Shown one piece after another: positions 9,553-17,359 of a stretch of DNA of 64,000 bases (the stretch's first letter is position 1; every line of letters begins with the position of its first letter). The stretch covers positions 36,131 through 100,130 of the forward strand of contig DATAWP010000012.1 in assembly GCA_036267155.1 (NCBI GenBank). Reading direction: 5' to 3'. A program made the position numbers and the translations under genes. The stretch is from PALSA-1353 sp036267155 (GTDB lineage Bacteria; Planctomycetota; Phycisphaerae; Tepidisphaerales; Tepidisphaeraceae). The notes under the pieces were generated by a model. That model did not search any database and was not told the DNA's origin. It saw only the letters and a program-made list of their open reading frames with translations.

Positions 9553-9575
9553 TCTGGTTTTCGGTTTCTAATTTT
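9496..9575. repeat. Composite repeat: family C words inside a leader, family A words in the adjoining spacer
   Basis: Positions 9496-9530 are two and a half copies of caacttgtacttg. Positions 9531-9575 continue with ggttttgggtttgattcg and ttctggttttcggtttc, the words of family A. The junction of the two families falls at codon 8 of the gene starting at 9552. Confidence 0.65.
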
Positions 9576-9587
9576 CATGCCGGAGGA

Positions 9588-10511
9588 TCACTTAAAGGAA
9601 TAAATATTGTCGTCGGTCTGATTGGAGTTCGGCGTGCCCGATGTCCAACCATGGGCATTGCTGCAATCGCCGTCTGGGCCGGCGGAGACGAAAAAGGGTT
9701 GGTTGGGAACGGGTGTGCCGGCAGGAACGTAAGTCGTATTCGTGGGGTCATAACCATTTCCCTTAACACCGTCGGAAGTGATGACCTCGGGTTGACCGTA
9801 TGCCGGATCGACCCACACGGCCGTCAGTCCGCCGCCGGGGCAGAAGAAAATCGGGTTTCCCCAGCCGTCGAGGATCAACGGAATGTTGGTCGCAGCATCC
9901 TTGCCGACTTTACTCGGCGGAAGGTTGTTCAGGATGGTTTGATTCTCCGGCAGAGTCAGCATGGCTTGCATGATGACTTCGGTATTCTGCAAAGCATCAG
10001 GGAGCCGACCTCTGGGCAGAGTACGATTGGCGTTGCTCAGCCCAAGAGAATCCGACGTAACGGCTCCAAGAGTAGGCTCATTTCCCATGTCCCATATCTG
10101 TGATCCCGTCGCGGTATTGCCGACGGTGAAGGCCATAACGATGACGGTGCCTGTCGGGGTGGTTACCGAGCTGGCTCCCTTGGGAACATTGGGCACGGGC
10201 GCCGAAATGCCCGTGATGGCCAAATGCGTCGCCTGGCGATAATTCTCGAACATCGTTTTGCAGGTTTCGAGCATGGTTCGGGTATCGCGTTCCTTGGCCT
10301 GGGCGGTGACGAGTTTGACGCCGCCGTAGAAGAGGCCAATGAGCAGCAGGATGATGCCGATGACGACGAGGAGTTCGATGAGGGTGAAGCCGGAATCGTG
10401 GAGATTGCCTATTGCCAATTTCCTATTGGGAGAATTGCCAATTGCCAATTGCCTATTTCCTATTGAAAGGTGGGGGAGGGGAGCGGAAGTTGTTGGGGGT
10501 TGCGGAGTCAT
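9588..10511 (-). CDS. Prepilin-type (GspG-like) protein
   Basis: This 307-residue protein has the major-pseudopilin motif DSG|FTLIELLVVIGIILLLIGL, with cleavage after Gly41 and Glu at +5. Next comes a helix, AKERDTRTMLETCKTMFENY, typical of GspG-like stalks. The C-terminus holds GWGNPIFFCPGG and SAGPDGDCSN; the latter resembles the calcium-site loop (SaGpDG) of GspG. Leader residues 16-37 (SIGNRQLAIGNSPNRKLAIGN) are encoded by family B repeat DNA, giving an unusually long 41-residue leader. An in-repeat TTG could shorten it to about 10 residues. Confidence 0.85.
   Translation of the reverse strand: MTPQPPTTSAPLPHLSIGNRQLAIGNSPNRKLAIGNLHDSGFTLIELLVVIGIILLLIGLFYGGVKLVTAQAKERDTRTMLETCKTMFENYRQATHLAITGISAPVPNVPKGASSVTTPTGTVIVMAFTVGNTATGSQIWDMGNEPTLGAVTSDSLGLSNANRTLPRGRLPDALQNTEVIMQAMLTLPENQTILNNLPPSKVGKDAATNIPLILDGWGNPIFFCPGGGLTAVWVDPAYGQPEVITSDGVKGNGYDPTNTTYVPAGTPVPNQPFFVSAGPDGDCSNAHGWTSGTPNSNQTDDNIYSFK
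10403..10467. repeat. Degenerate repeat, family B, inside a pseudopilin leader
   Basis: This stretch holds several direct copies of attgcctattgcc/attgccaattgcc, ending in tttcctattgaaagg. On the minus strand it reads as residues 15-37 of the gene starting at 10511. It ends a few codons before the prepilin cleavage site. Confidence 0.75.
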
Positions 10512-10572
10512 CTCTTTCGCCTTGGGAATGATTCGTCGTGTCTTGTGGGGCCGGACAAGGGCTGGGCGGCGA

Positions 10573-11796
10573 TCATTGCGAAACGCTGCCGAAACTCGTG
10601 ATGTCGTCAGCAGTTCCGTAAATGCCGTCGGGGCCGGCGGAGATCAGGATAAATTGATCGACCGCCCGGGGGCGGCCGGTGTTGTTGACGTATTGGTCGG
10701 TGGATGTATTCGTCGGAGTAATCGACGAATTGAAGAAATAGGGGCCGGCATTCAAGGGAATGTGATCCTTGACCGTGTAGTACACCGGCGGGGGGCCGGC
10801 ACTCGATAATATGGCAGCGGCCCCTTTGGGAGGGAGACCCTGGAGATTGTGCTGGCCTCGCAAATTTTGGTTCGCGATGACCGCACTGTTGGGACCTAAG
10901 CCGATGCATTTGCCGCTGGCGTTGGGCACGGTATACGCGGCGATTTCGCGAACATCATATTGGTAGAGAGCCTGGTTGCCGGTTGTTGGGTCCAGGATAA
11001 TGCCGTCGGAAACGACGCCCTTGGCGCCGGTGCGGGCGCGGAGATAAAGGATGGGAAGGGGTCCGGGGCTTGGAAAGCGATCGACGAATTCCGGGATGGG
11101 GCTGTCGTCGGATTGTGTGCCGGCCGGATCGGTGAAGGGAACGGGGTTCAGCAAGGTGCCGGCCGTGTTGGCCGCTTGATATGTCGTGGTCTGGAAGGGC
11201 TGTCCCCCCGTGGTCGCCTCGGACCACATTAAATAGGTTGAGCCATTGGGGAGGAAAGACGCAGTGCGGCCGGGAAATGAGGAGTTGAGATTCAGTGGTC
11301 CCGAGCCGACTTCCGTGGGGGCAAATGTGAGTACATACGGAATTGGCGAGGAAGCGCTCATGGATGAGTCAACCCTGCCAACGCCGGTGTCAAGCCGCAG
11401 GCCGCCCATCAGGCCGAGCACCAGGTTTTCGGTGCCCGTTATAGGAAATGGTGACCCCGGAATCGCTGCCCATCCCGATGCAATAGCGGGGTTATAGCCT
11501 TCCAACGGATGTGGAGTGAGCGCTCTTGGCGCGCCGGGGGGGGATGCGGTGGTCCCTTCAATGTAATCATTGCTCAACGGCCCCGGATACGCGTTGAACG
11601 TCGAAAAATATTGATTGCATGCGTTGGAGATTTGGCTGATTTCGTTTTCGGTGTCGGCCGTGTAGCTGGCGTAGCGGATTTTGCTGACCACGGGCAGGAG
11701 AACGCTCATCAGAATCAGGATGATGCCGATCACGACCAGAAGTTCCGTCATCGTGAAGGCGCGGCGACGAACGTACGAATTGGGCATCGTTGGCAT
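10573..11796 (-). CDS. Prepilin-type (GspG-like) protein, first gene of the pseudopilin operon
   Basis: This 407-residue protein has a short normal leader (MPTMPNSYVRRRA) and the motif A|FTMTELLVVIGIILILMSV with Glu at +5. Ala instead of Gly precedes the cleavage site, as also in the 685-residue pseudopilin. The helix continues ISQISNACNQYFSTFNAYPG, a GspG-type pattern, and the C-terminus has ILISAGPDGIYGTADDIT, the calcium-loop signature. It is the only pseudopilin of the first five without repeat-derived leader sequence. A second ATG three codons later is an equal start candidate; neither has a clear Shine-Dalgarno site. Confidence 0.82.
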   Translation of the reverse strand: MPTMPNSYVRRRAFTMTELLVVIGIILILMSVLLPVVSKIRYASYTADTENEISQISNACNQYFSTFNAYPGPLSNDYIEGTTASPPGAPRALTPHPLEGYNPAIASGWAAIPGSPFPITGTENLVLGLMGGLRLDTGVGRVDSSMSASSPIPYVLTFAPTEVGSGPLNLNSSFPGRTASFLPNGSTYLMWSEATTGGQPFQTTTYQAANTAGTLLNPVPFTDPAGTQSDDSPIPEFVDRFPSPGPLPILYLRARTGAKGVVSDGIILDPTTGNQALYQYDVREIAAYTVPNASGKCIGLGPNSAVIANQNLRGQHNLQGLPPKGAAAILSSAGPPPVYYTVKDHIPLNAGPYFFNSSITPTNTSTDQYVNNTGRPRAVDQFILISAGPDGIYGTADDITSFGSVSQ

Positions 11797-11830
11797 GTTG
11801 TTATTTTACGGGGTGTCCACTGATGCGCGG

Positions 11831-11897
11831 AGATTGCCTATTGCCTATTTCCTATTGCCTATTGAGAGAGACGTTTTCAATAGGCAATAGGCAATCT
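11831..11897. repeat. Inverted repeat, family B, between the AsmA-like gene and the pseudopilin operon
   Basis: The left arm begins agattgcctattgcctatt (11831-11849). The right arm 11878-11897 is its perfect reverse complement, with further units and a short loop between. It lies about 35 bases before the first pseudopilin gene, where the promoter would be expected. It could fold as a hairpin in the mRNA leader or end the upstream transcript; it lacks a T-tract. Confidence 0.75.
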
Positions 11898-11941
11898 CTT
11901 CCCTTGCGCATTGCAAGTTCAATCCTGTTCACCAGTTGCCC

Positions 11942-14900
11942 TCAGTTCTTTTCCGCGGTCGCGTCGCCGAAGAGGAGGTTTTTCATGTCTCGGGTGAGGT
12001 CGCCGAAGAGGATCGGGGTGGTTTTGGGTTTGTCGAGAAAGCCGGTGATTTTTACGGAGACGGCATCATGCTGGATGGCGCCGAGGGCTTTGTCGATGTC
12101 GGAGACGCCGGGGATGTCGATGGAGCTGAGCGGCCGGGCGGAGCCGACGCCGATCAGATTTATCCGGCTGTGCGGCAAGTGCAGGAGATCGGCGATCTGG
12201 CCGATGATGCGGATTTCGCTGCCCTTGTCGTAGTAGCGCATGGCGGAGATGTCCGCGTTTTTATTTTGGATCGTGAAGTCGATTTCGCCTTCGCCGGTCG
12301 GTTTGTTGGCATTGTGAAGGATGTGCATGAGGTTGTAGAGAACGGCGATCGGACCGGTGCCGGCCAGGTCGGATTTTTCGATGGTGAGCCTGCCCTGGCC
12401 GAAGGCGAAATTGGGTTGCCGGGGATTTCCGACGATGGTGATCTGGCCGCCGAGGATTCCGGGGGTGCGATTGGTCTTGGCGCCGGCGGGCATCACGGCG
12501 TCGAGGTCCAAATGATTCAGATTCATTTGCAGGAGCGATTGGTAGATATCGCCCTTGTGTTTGCTGATGCGGCCCCAGAAATGGATAGACCCGCCGGCAA
12601 TGGCGAGATCGCTGGGATGCGAGGGAGAATCATCCAGAACCAACCTTCGGGAGCCGAGATATGCGGACAGCCTCAGATCGCCGATTTTGATGGCTCCGAT
12701 TCTCGCGCCCCGGGAGATGGCGTGAAGATTGATGGCCAGCGGTTCCAGCGGCCGCGGCGTGGTGGCGGGTTGAATCTCAAGTGAGCCGGCGATTTTGCCC
12801 GAGGTTGACGCCAGATCGGGCGAGAACGCGTTGAGGTCGGCGAGGTTGATGTCTTTCCAATACAGGCCAATGCGCGTCTGGTAGAGGTGATCGATATCGA
12901 CATTGGCGTCGCCGATCGCGCTGCCGCCGAGGGATTTGATTTGAATGTTCCTGGCCTGGAATTGGCGGCGATCCGCCTCGATGGTGGTTTGGAGTTGCGC
13001 GATGGGATGAGATTTCCAGGACGCATCGGCGCTGAGATCGAGATGGCCCAGGGCGGACGCGTCGGCTAGATCGAGATCAAAATGCCCCTTGGCGCCAATG
13101 AGGCAATCGACCGGGCTGTCCTGTGCCAGGGCGGGCCAGGATTTGGCATCCAGATCGATCGAGAGAAGCGTTGGATGTTCCAGCGTCGTGGACAACGAAG
13201 CGGATGCCTGGCCCGTGGCGGAGCCGACCTTGCGGGTAAGAATGATCGGCTGGATTTCGACGATGCCGTTGTCGAGCTGAGTGCTGGAGATTTGGATCTG
13301 GTTGAAGTTGAGATATTGAGCGGCGGCGGACTTCCGCGGGTTGCCGATGACGAGGTTGTGAATGGCGGCCGAGCCGTCGATCACGATTCCGTCAGGGCTG
13401 AGCTGCTGGACATCAATGGTCCATTTCCCGTCGAGCGTGCCGGCGATCTTGTCGGTGTCGGCGGCGAGCGGAAGCGAGAGGTGTTTGACGGAGAGATTGT
13501 CGATGCGGAACAGGCTGTTGTGGACGGGCCATTCGCCGTCGATGGTCCACGCTCCGCCGAGGAGTTGAACATCGTGGGTGCCGAGGGAGATTTGGCCGTT
13601 GCGGAAATAGCCGGCGAGGGTGAGTTTGACATTGCCGAAGGGGCGCTGACCGAAGTGCACATCATTTCCGCTGGCCGCGCCGGTGAGCGCCAGATCGAGC
13701 GGGGCGATGGTGCCGTTGAGATCGATATTGCTTTGCAGCGACCCGCGGAAGGGCTGGGGCGTGCCAGCCAGCGAAGCGATCGGTTGATTTTCGCTGAGAT
13801 AGACGTGGGCCTTGACCGGCTTGGGAAGGTTGAAGACGTAATCGCCGTTGACGTAGGCGCTGAGCAATCCCGTGCGGAGATAAAGTTGCTCGAGGTGAAT
13901 GCGATCGGGGTTGGTCCAGATGTCCAGATCGGCGTCGAATGTGTTGGACGCCGCGCCGGGGATGGCCCAGCCGCGGCCGTCGAGGGAAAGCCATGCGGTG
14001 TGTTTAACGATGGAATATCCGCCCCGGCCGGCGAGGGGATGGGCGTTGCCGACGCTCAGATTGCGGAGCAGCAGGCCGTCGGGATATGAGCCGATATCGG
14101 CCCGAAGACCGGAGAGATCGATCGACTGGTGATCGGAGGTCTCGAAGCGGAATTTTTGTGCGACCAGCGAGAGGGAAAGGGTCTTGAGCGTGTTGCCGGC
14201 GCCGTCGAGGGCGATGGTGGCGTTCCATTGTCCGGATTTCAGCGAGCCGTTGCTTTGCAGCGTGGCCTGGAATCGGGGCGAGCCGAGATCGGCGGCGTAC
14301 TGCAGCTGGAGATCACCTGATTGCACGACGGATGACGGCAACGCCACGTCGCGCCACGCGGCATGAACGGAGGCGGAGCCGTCGGCGAATGTATATTTCC
14401 CGTCCAGGCTCGCGCGGCCGCCGGCGAATTCGAGGCCTAGGTTTTGCGATTGGACGCCGGCGCCGTTGATGGTGATTTGGCCGCCGACCAGACGGGCATC
14501 GGTGGCGTGCGCGGCGGAGTTGGAGATGAACAGGCCGTCGGGGCGGATGGCGGCCTGATCGCCGGCGGAGGTCAACTCAAGCGGGCCTGTCAGGGAAAGT
14601 GAAGCGTATTCGGCTTTTTCCAGATCGAGACGACCGGCGAGGTTTCCGGAGTTGATTTGGCCGGTCCATTTGGCCTGAAGCTGCGCCGACGCTGGCCAGG
14701 AGGCGACCCAGGGCGAGGCCCAATCCCCAACATTGTGGAGGGCAAGATTTACCTGATGCGCCCAGACGCCGCCGGGCGCGACTTTGCCGGTGAGGTCGAG
14801 ATGGTCCGGAACGGTTGCGTGATATTCCCAAACAAGCGGGCCGTTGGGCGTGCCGGTGACGTTCAGATGGTCAATGGTCGTCGAGCGGTGCTGGTTATCG

Positions 14901-15424
14901 GTGACGATGAGCGTGGCATCGGTGACGTGAAGCTCGGGGAGAAGGGGGATTTCGTTTTCCTGGGTTTGCTGATTGGCATTGTTTCCGCCGCCGGCCCGGG
15001 CGAGGAGTTGGGCGACTTCCTCGAGGTTCCAGCTTCCGCGCGGATCCTGCACGACGTTCAGCCGCGCGTGATCGACGGAGATTTCGTCGATGTTCAGCGA
15101 TTTTCCCACGAGCAGCAGCGGAAGCCAGGTGTGCTTCAGCTTCAACACCGGTACGGTAAGAAAAGCTTTGTCGGACAGGGGAAGCGTGAGCGTGACATCA
15201 TTGAGGGTTGTGTGTCCGAAAAAGCCGGTGGAGAGCGATTTGGCGGAGAGTCGCAGCCCAAGCTGCTTCTGCACGGCGTTAACGACAAAACTTCGCGGCA
15301 GATCGGTGAAGAAGACGATCTGAGCGGCGACGATGATCAATACAATGAGCGCGGCGGCGCCCAGGAGAACGCGCAGCCAGCGGCGCGTGGTGCGGGGACG
15401 GGATGACGCGGAGGATTGAAGCAT
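11942..15424 (-). CDS. AsmA-like membrane-anchored protein
   Basis: This 1160-residue protein has a basic N-terminus, one transmembrane helix (about residues 18-40, WLRVLLGAAALIVLIIVAAQ) and a very long beta-rich body full of short alternating hydrophobic strands. Near the N-terminus it shows the AsmA pattern: NAVQKQLGLRLSAKSLS, GHTTLNDVTLTLP and IDEISVDHARLNVVQDPRGSWN. Proteins of the AsmA/TamB group span the periplasm and are thought to move lipids between membranes. A planctomycete with an outer membrane would use it in envelope assembly (inference). The gene may form a transcript with the lipoprotein upstream (25-base gap). Confidence 0.75.
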   Translation of the reverse strand: MLQSSASSRPRTTRRWLRVLLGAAALIVLIIVAAQIVFFTDLPRSFVVNAVQKQLGLRLSAKSLSTGFFGHTTLNDVTLTLPLSDKAFLTVPVLKLKHTWLPLLLVGKSLNIDEISVDHARLNVVQDPRGSWNLEEVAQLLARAGGGNNANQQTQENEIPLLPELHVTDATLIVTDNQHRSTTIDHLNVTGTPNGPLVWEYHATVPDHLDLTGKVAPGGVWAHQVNLALHNVGDWASPWVASWPASAQLQAKWTGQINSGNLAGRLDLEKAEYASLSLTGPLELTSAGDQAAIRPDGLFISNSAAHATDARLVGGQITINGAGVQSQNLGLEFAGGRASLDGKYTFADGSASVHAAWRDVALPSSVVQSGDLQLQYAADLGSPRFQATLQSNGSLKSGQWNATIALDGAGNTLKTLSLSLVAQKFRFETSDHQSIDLSGLRADIGSYPDGLLLRNLSVGNAHPLAGRGGYSIVKHTAWLSLDGRGWAIPGAASNTFDADLDIWTNPDRIHLEQLYLRTGLLSAYVNGDYVFNLPKPVKAHVYLSENQPIASLAGTPQPFRGSLQSNIDLNGTIAPLDLALTGAASGNDVHFGQRPFGNVKLTLAGYFRNGQISLGTHDVQLLGGAWTIDGEWPVHNSLFRIDNLSVKHLSLPLAADTDKIAGTLDGKWTIDVQQLSPDGIVIDGSAAIHNLVIGNPRKSAAAQYLNFNQIQISSTQLDNGIVEIQPIILTRKVGSATGQASASLSTTLEHPTLLSIDLDAKSWPALAQDSPVDCLIGAKGHFDLDLADASALGHLDLSADASWKSHPIAQLQTTIEADRRQFQARNIQIKSLGGSAIGDANVDIDHLYQTRIGLYWKDINLADLNAFSPDLASTSGKIAGSLEIQPATTPRPLEPLAINLHAISRGARIGAIKIGDLRLSAYLGSRRLVLDDSPSHPSDLAIAGGSIHFWGRISKHKGDIYQSLLQMNLNHLDLDAVMPAGAKTNRTPGILGGQITIVGNPRQPNFAFGQGRLTIEKSDLAGTGPIAVLYNLMHILHNANKPTGEGEIDFTIQNKNADISAMRYYDKGSEIRIIGQIADLLHLPHSRINLIGVGSARPLSSIDIPGVSDIDKALGAIQHDAVSVKITGFLDKPKTTPILFGDLTRDMKNLLFGDATAEKN

Positions 15425-15449
15425 GAATTCCTGTTGCCAACGTTCGCCT

Positions 15450-16112
15450 TCATTTTGTCAATTCCGGCGGCGGCTTCTGCGCCGGAGGGATGTTCCCCAC
15501 GGTGTGGGTTCTAACGCCGAGGATCCAGTAGTCTTCGCGCGCGGTGCGGCCGACGAACGGCCCGGAACTGGCGACGACCTCGCCGGTGTCCTGCCAATAT
15601 GCGATAACCGCGATGCTGGCGAAGCCGAATTGCTTGGTGCTCTTGACGATGGCCAATTCGGGCGTGTCAATTGGGATATTGGCCACGCCCTCCGTGGGAA
15701 TGGTTAGCGCGCTCAGGCCAAGAAGAAATTCTGTGTGATCGACGCCGATGCCGCCGGTGCGAATTTCGAGGACGACGTCGGCATCCTGCTTTTTGTCCAC
15801 GAGGCGAACGCCGCCGAGCAGCAGCTTGGCCCGCAGCTCCGCGACGAGAAAAAGATATTCCTGCGGAACCTGGCGGAAGGAAAGCGATTCGGAATTCTCC
15901 CGCACGGTGGTGAGATAGCTGGTATCGACGTAGACCTTCCGGTCGCGAAGCTGATCGACGGAAATGCGCTGCACCGCCAGTCGAGTGGCTTCGGATTCCA
16001 GAAACAATTGCGTCGCGGTGTAAGTGGGATCGGTCACGCGAATGGTCGCGCAGCCGCCAAGAACGGCCAACAGGCCAAGAAGCGACGGAATGTGGACCCA
16101 GCGAATCAGCAT
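15450..16112 (-). CDS. DUF6655-like lipoprotein
   Basis: This 220-residue protein has a signal peptide ending in the lipobox LLAVLGGC (Cys about residue 21), then ATIRVTDPTYTATQLFL. Later blocks include VDQLRDRKVYVDTSYL, ADVVLEIRTGGIGVD and GFASIAVIAYWQDTGEVV. From memory these resemble DUF6655, a planctomycete lipoprotein family of unknown function; this would need a profile search. The lipid anchor predicts attachment to the inner or outer membrane. It sits between the polyprenyl synthetase and the AsmA-like gene on the same strand. Confidence 0.65.
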   Translation of the reverse strand: MLIRWVHIPSLLGLLAVLGGCATIRVTDPTYTATQLFLESEATRLAVQRISVDQLRDRKVYVDTSYLTTVRENSESLSFRQVPQEYLFLVAELRAKLLLGGVRLVDKKQDADVVLEIRTGGIGVDHTEFLLGLSALTIPTEGVANIPIDTPELAIVKSTKQFGFASIAVIAYWQDTGEVVASSGPFVGRTAREDYWILGVRTHTVGNIPPAQKPPPELTK

Positions 16113-16209
16113 AAAAAAGCGGCCCGCAACTCAATCAATGTCGAGCATTGCAAGATATAGGAGACTGCGCCGCCGAGGAAGGGCAAAAACCTGATGGTGG
16201 CGATGGCGG

Positions 16210-17214
16210 CTACATCGGGCGGGTGATGACGAATTCGGCCATCGTGTCGAGAATCTGGCGCTCCTGCGAATCGGGCAGAATCGTCAACGCGGCGCGGGCG
16301 CGGGAAATCAACAGGCGGGCACGCTCGGAGGCGTATTCAACCGAATCGCTCGGCAAAATCAGGTTGCGGATGCGCTCGATCTTGTCGGATTCATGGCTCT
16401 TGAGCAGGGAACGCAAAAGAGTCCGATGTTCGTGCGGAGCCTTGCGCATGAAATGTATGATCGGGAGAGTCAGCTTGCCTTTCTGCACGTCCAGGCCCAG
16501 GGTTTTGCCGACGGTGGATTCGTTGCCGACGATATCAAGAATATCGTCCTGAATCTGGAACGCGGTGCCGAGGCACAGGCCGTATTGGCGAAGGTTTTCG
16601 ACGGCCGCTTCGTCGGCATCCGCGTAGGTGGCGCCGAGTTGGCAGCAGGCGGCGCACAGAACGGCGGTTTTGCAGGTGATGATCTGCAAATACGTTTCCT
16701 CGTCCAGATCGAGATTGTTGCGGTTGTGGATTTGCAGGAGTTCGCCTTCGCAGACCTGGTTGGTCGTGCGGCCAATGAGGCGCGAGGCGAATTGGGATTC
16801 CAGGCTCGAGCAAAGATGAAAACTATGACTGATGAGGTAATCGCCCAGCAGAACGGCCGCCTCATTTCCGCGAAGATGGTTGATGGTCGCGCCCTTGCGG
16901 CGAAGCTCGGCTTCGTCCAGCACGTCGTCGTGGACCAGCGTGGCCATGTGAACCATCTCGACGACGGTCGCTAAAACGGTATGGGCATCCGTCAGTTTTC
17001 CGCAGGCTTTGCCTGCCAGCAGCACCAGCAGCGGGCGGAGCATTTTTCCCCGAAACCGGCTGACGTGGCGCACCAGCGTGTTGACAGGGGCGATCGCGCT
17101 GTGGAGTTCAGAATCGAAAAGTTTCTGGACAGCGTCGAGCTGGGGCCGGACGCAATCGGTGAGCGACGCGAGCAAGGGACCGGCCGCGTCGGGGGAGGAT
17201 CGGGCATTGGCCAT
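16210..17214 (-). CDS. Polyprenyl diphosphate synthase (IspA/IspB family)
   Basis: This 334-residue enzyme has both aspartate-rich motifs of trans-isoprenyl synthases: DDVLD (residues 96-100) and DDILD (223-227), with GKMLRP upstream (56-61) and GEL plus KTA between. It condenses isopentenyl diphosphate with allylic diphosphates in the cytoplasm to make long-chain prenyl diphosphates for quinones or lipid carriers. Leu94 and Val95, just before the first motif, give no bulky aromatic block at the usual chain-length positions, which fits a long product (inference). The frame stays open for 38 more codons to 17328, but the ATG at 17214 gives the usual family length, so I start there. Confidence 0.85.
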   Translation of the reverse strand: MANARSSPDAAGPLLASLTDCVRPQLDAVQKLFDSELHSAIAPVNTLVRHVSRFRGKMLRPLLVLLAGKACGKLTDAHTVLATVVEMVHMATLVHDDVLDEAELRRKGATINHLRGNEAAVLLGDYLISHSFHLCSSLESQFASRLIGRTTNQVCEGELLQIHNRNNLDLDEETYLQIITCKTAVLCAACCQLGATYADADEAAVENLRQYGLCLGTAFQIQDDILDIVGNESTVGKTLGLDVQKGKLTLPIIHFMRKAPHEHRTLLRSLLKSHESDKIERIRNLILPSDSVEYASERARLLISRARAALTILPDSQERQILDTMAEFVITRPM

Positions 17215-17359
17215 GGCCGCGGCATTATAGAGATTCGGATCGCGGAAGGAATTTGCTTCCGGAAGTTTCGAAAATATTGAAAGTTGCGCAATATGCCCCC
17301 GAACCGCCATGCGCCGGCGATCTTGCACAATCGCGCCTTTGCGGAAACAATCCGTTCAA

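Noticed and set aside
12673..13026. Open frames antisense to or out of frame with the AsmA-like gene
   Set aside because: Arg/Pro/Ser-rich shadow translations of a high-GC gene; no motifs, and the true gene spans the region without interruption.
17215..17328. 38-residue N-terminal extension of the polyprenyl synthetase
   Set aside because: The extension is not part of the family fold, would run far into the divergent promoter region, and the ATG at 17214 gives the usual length.
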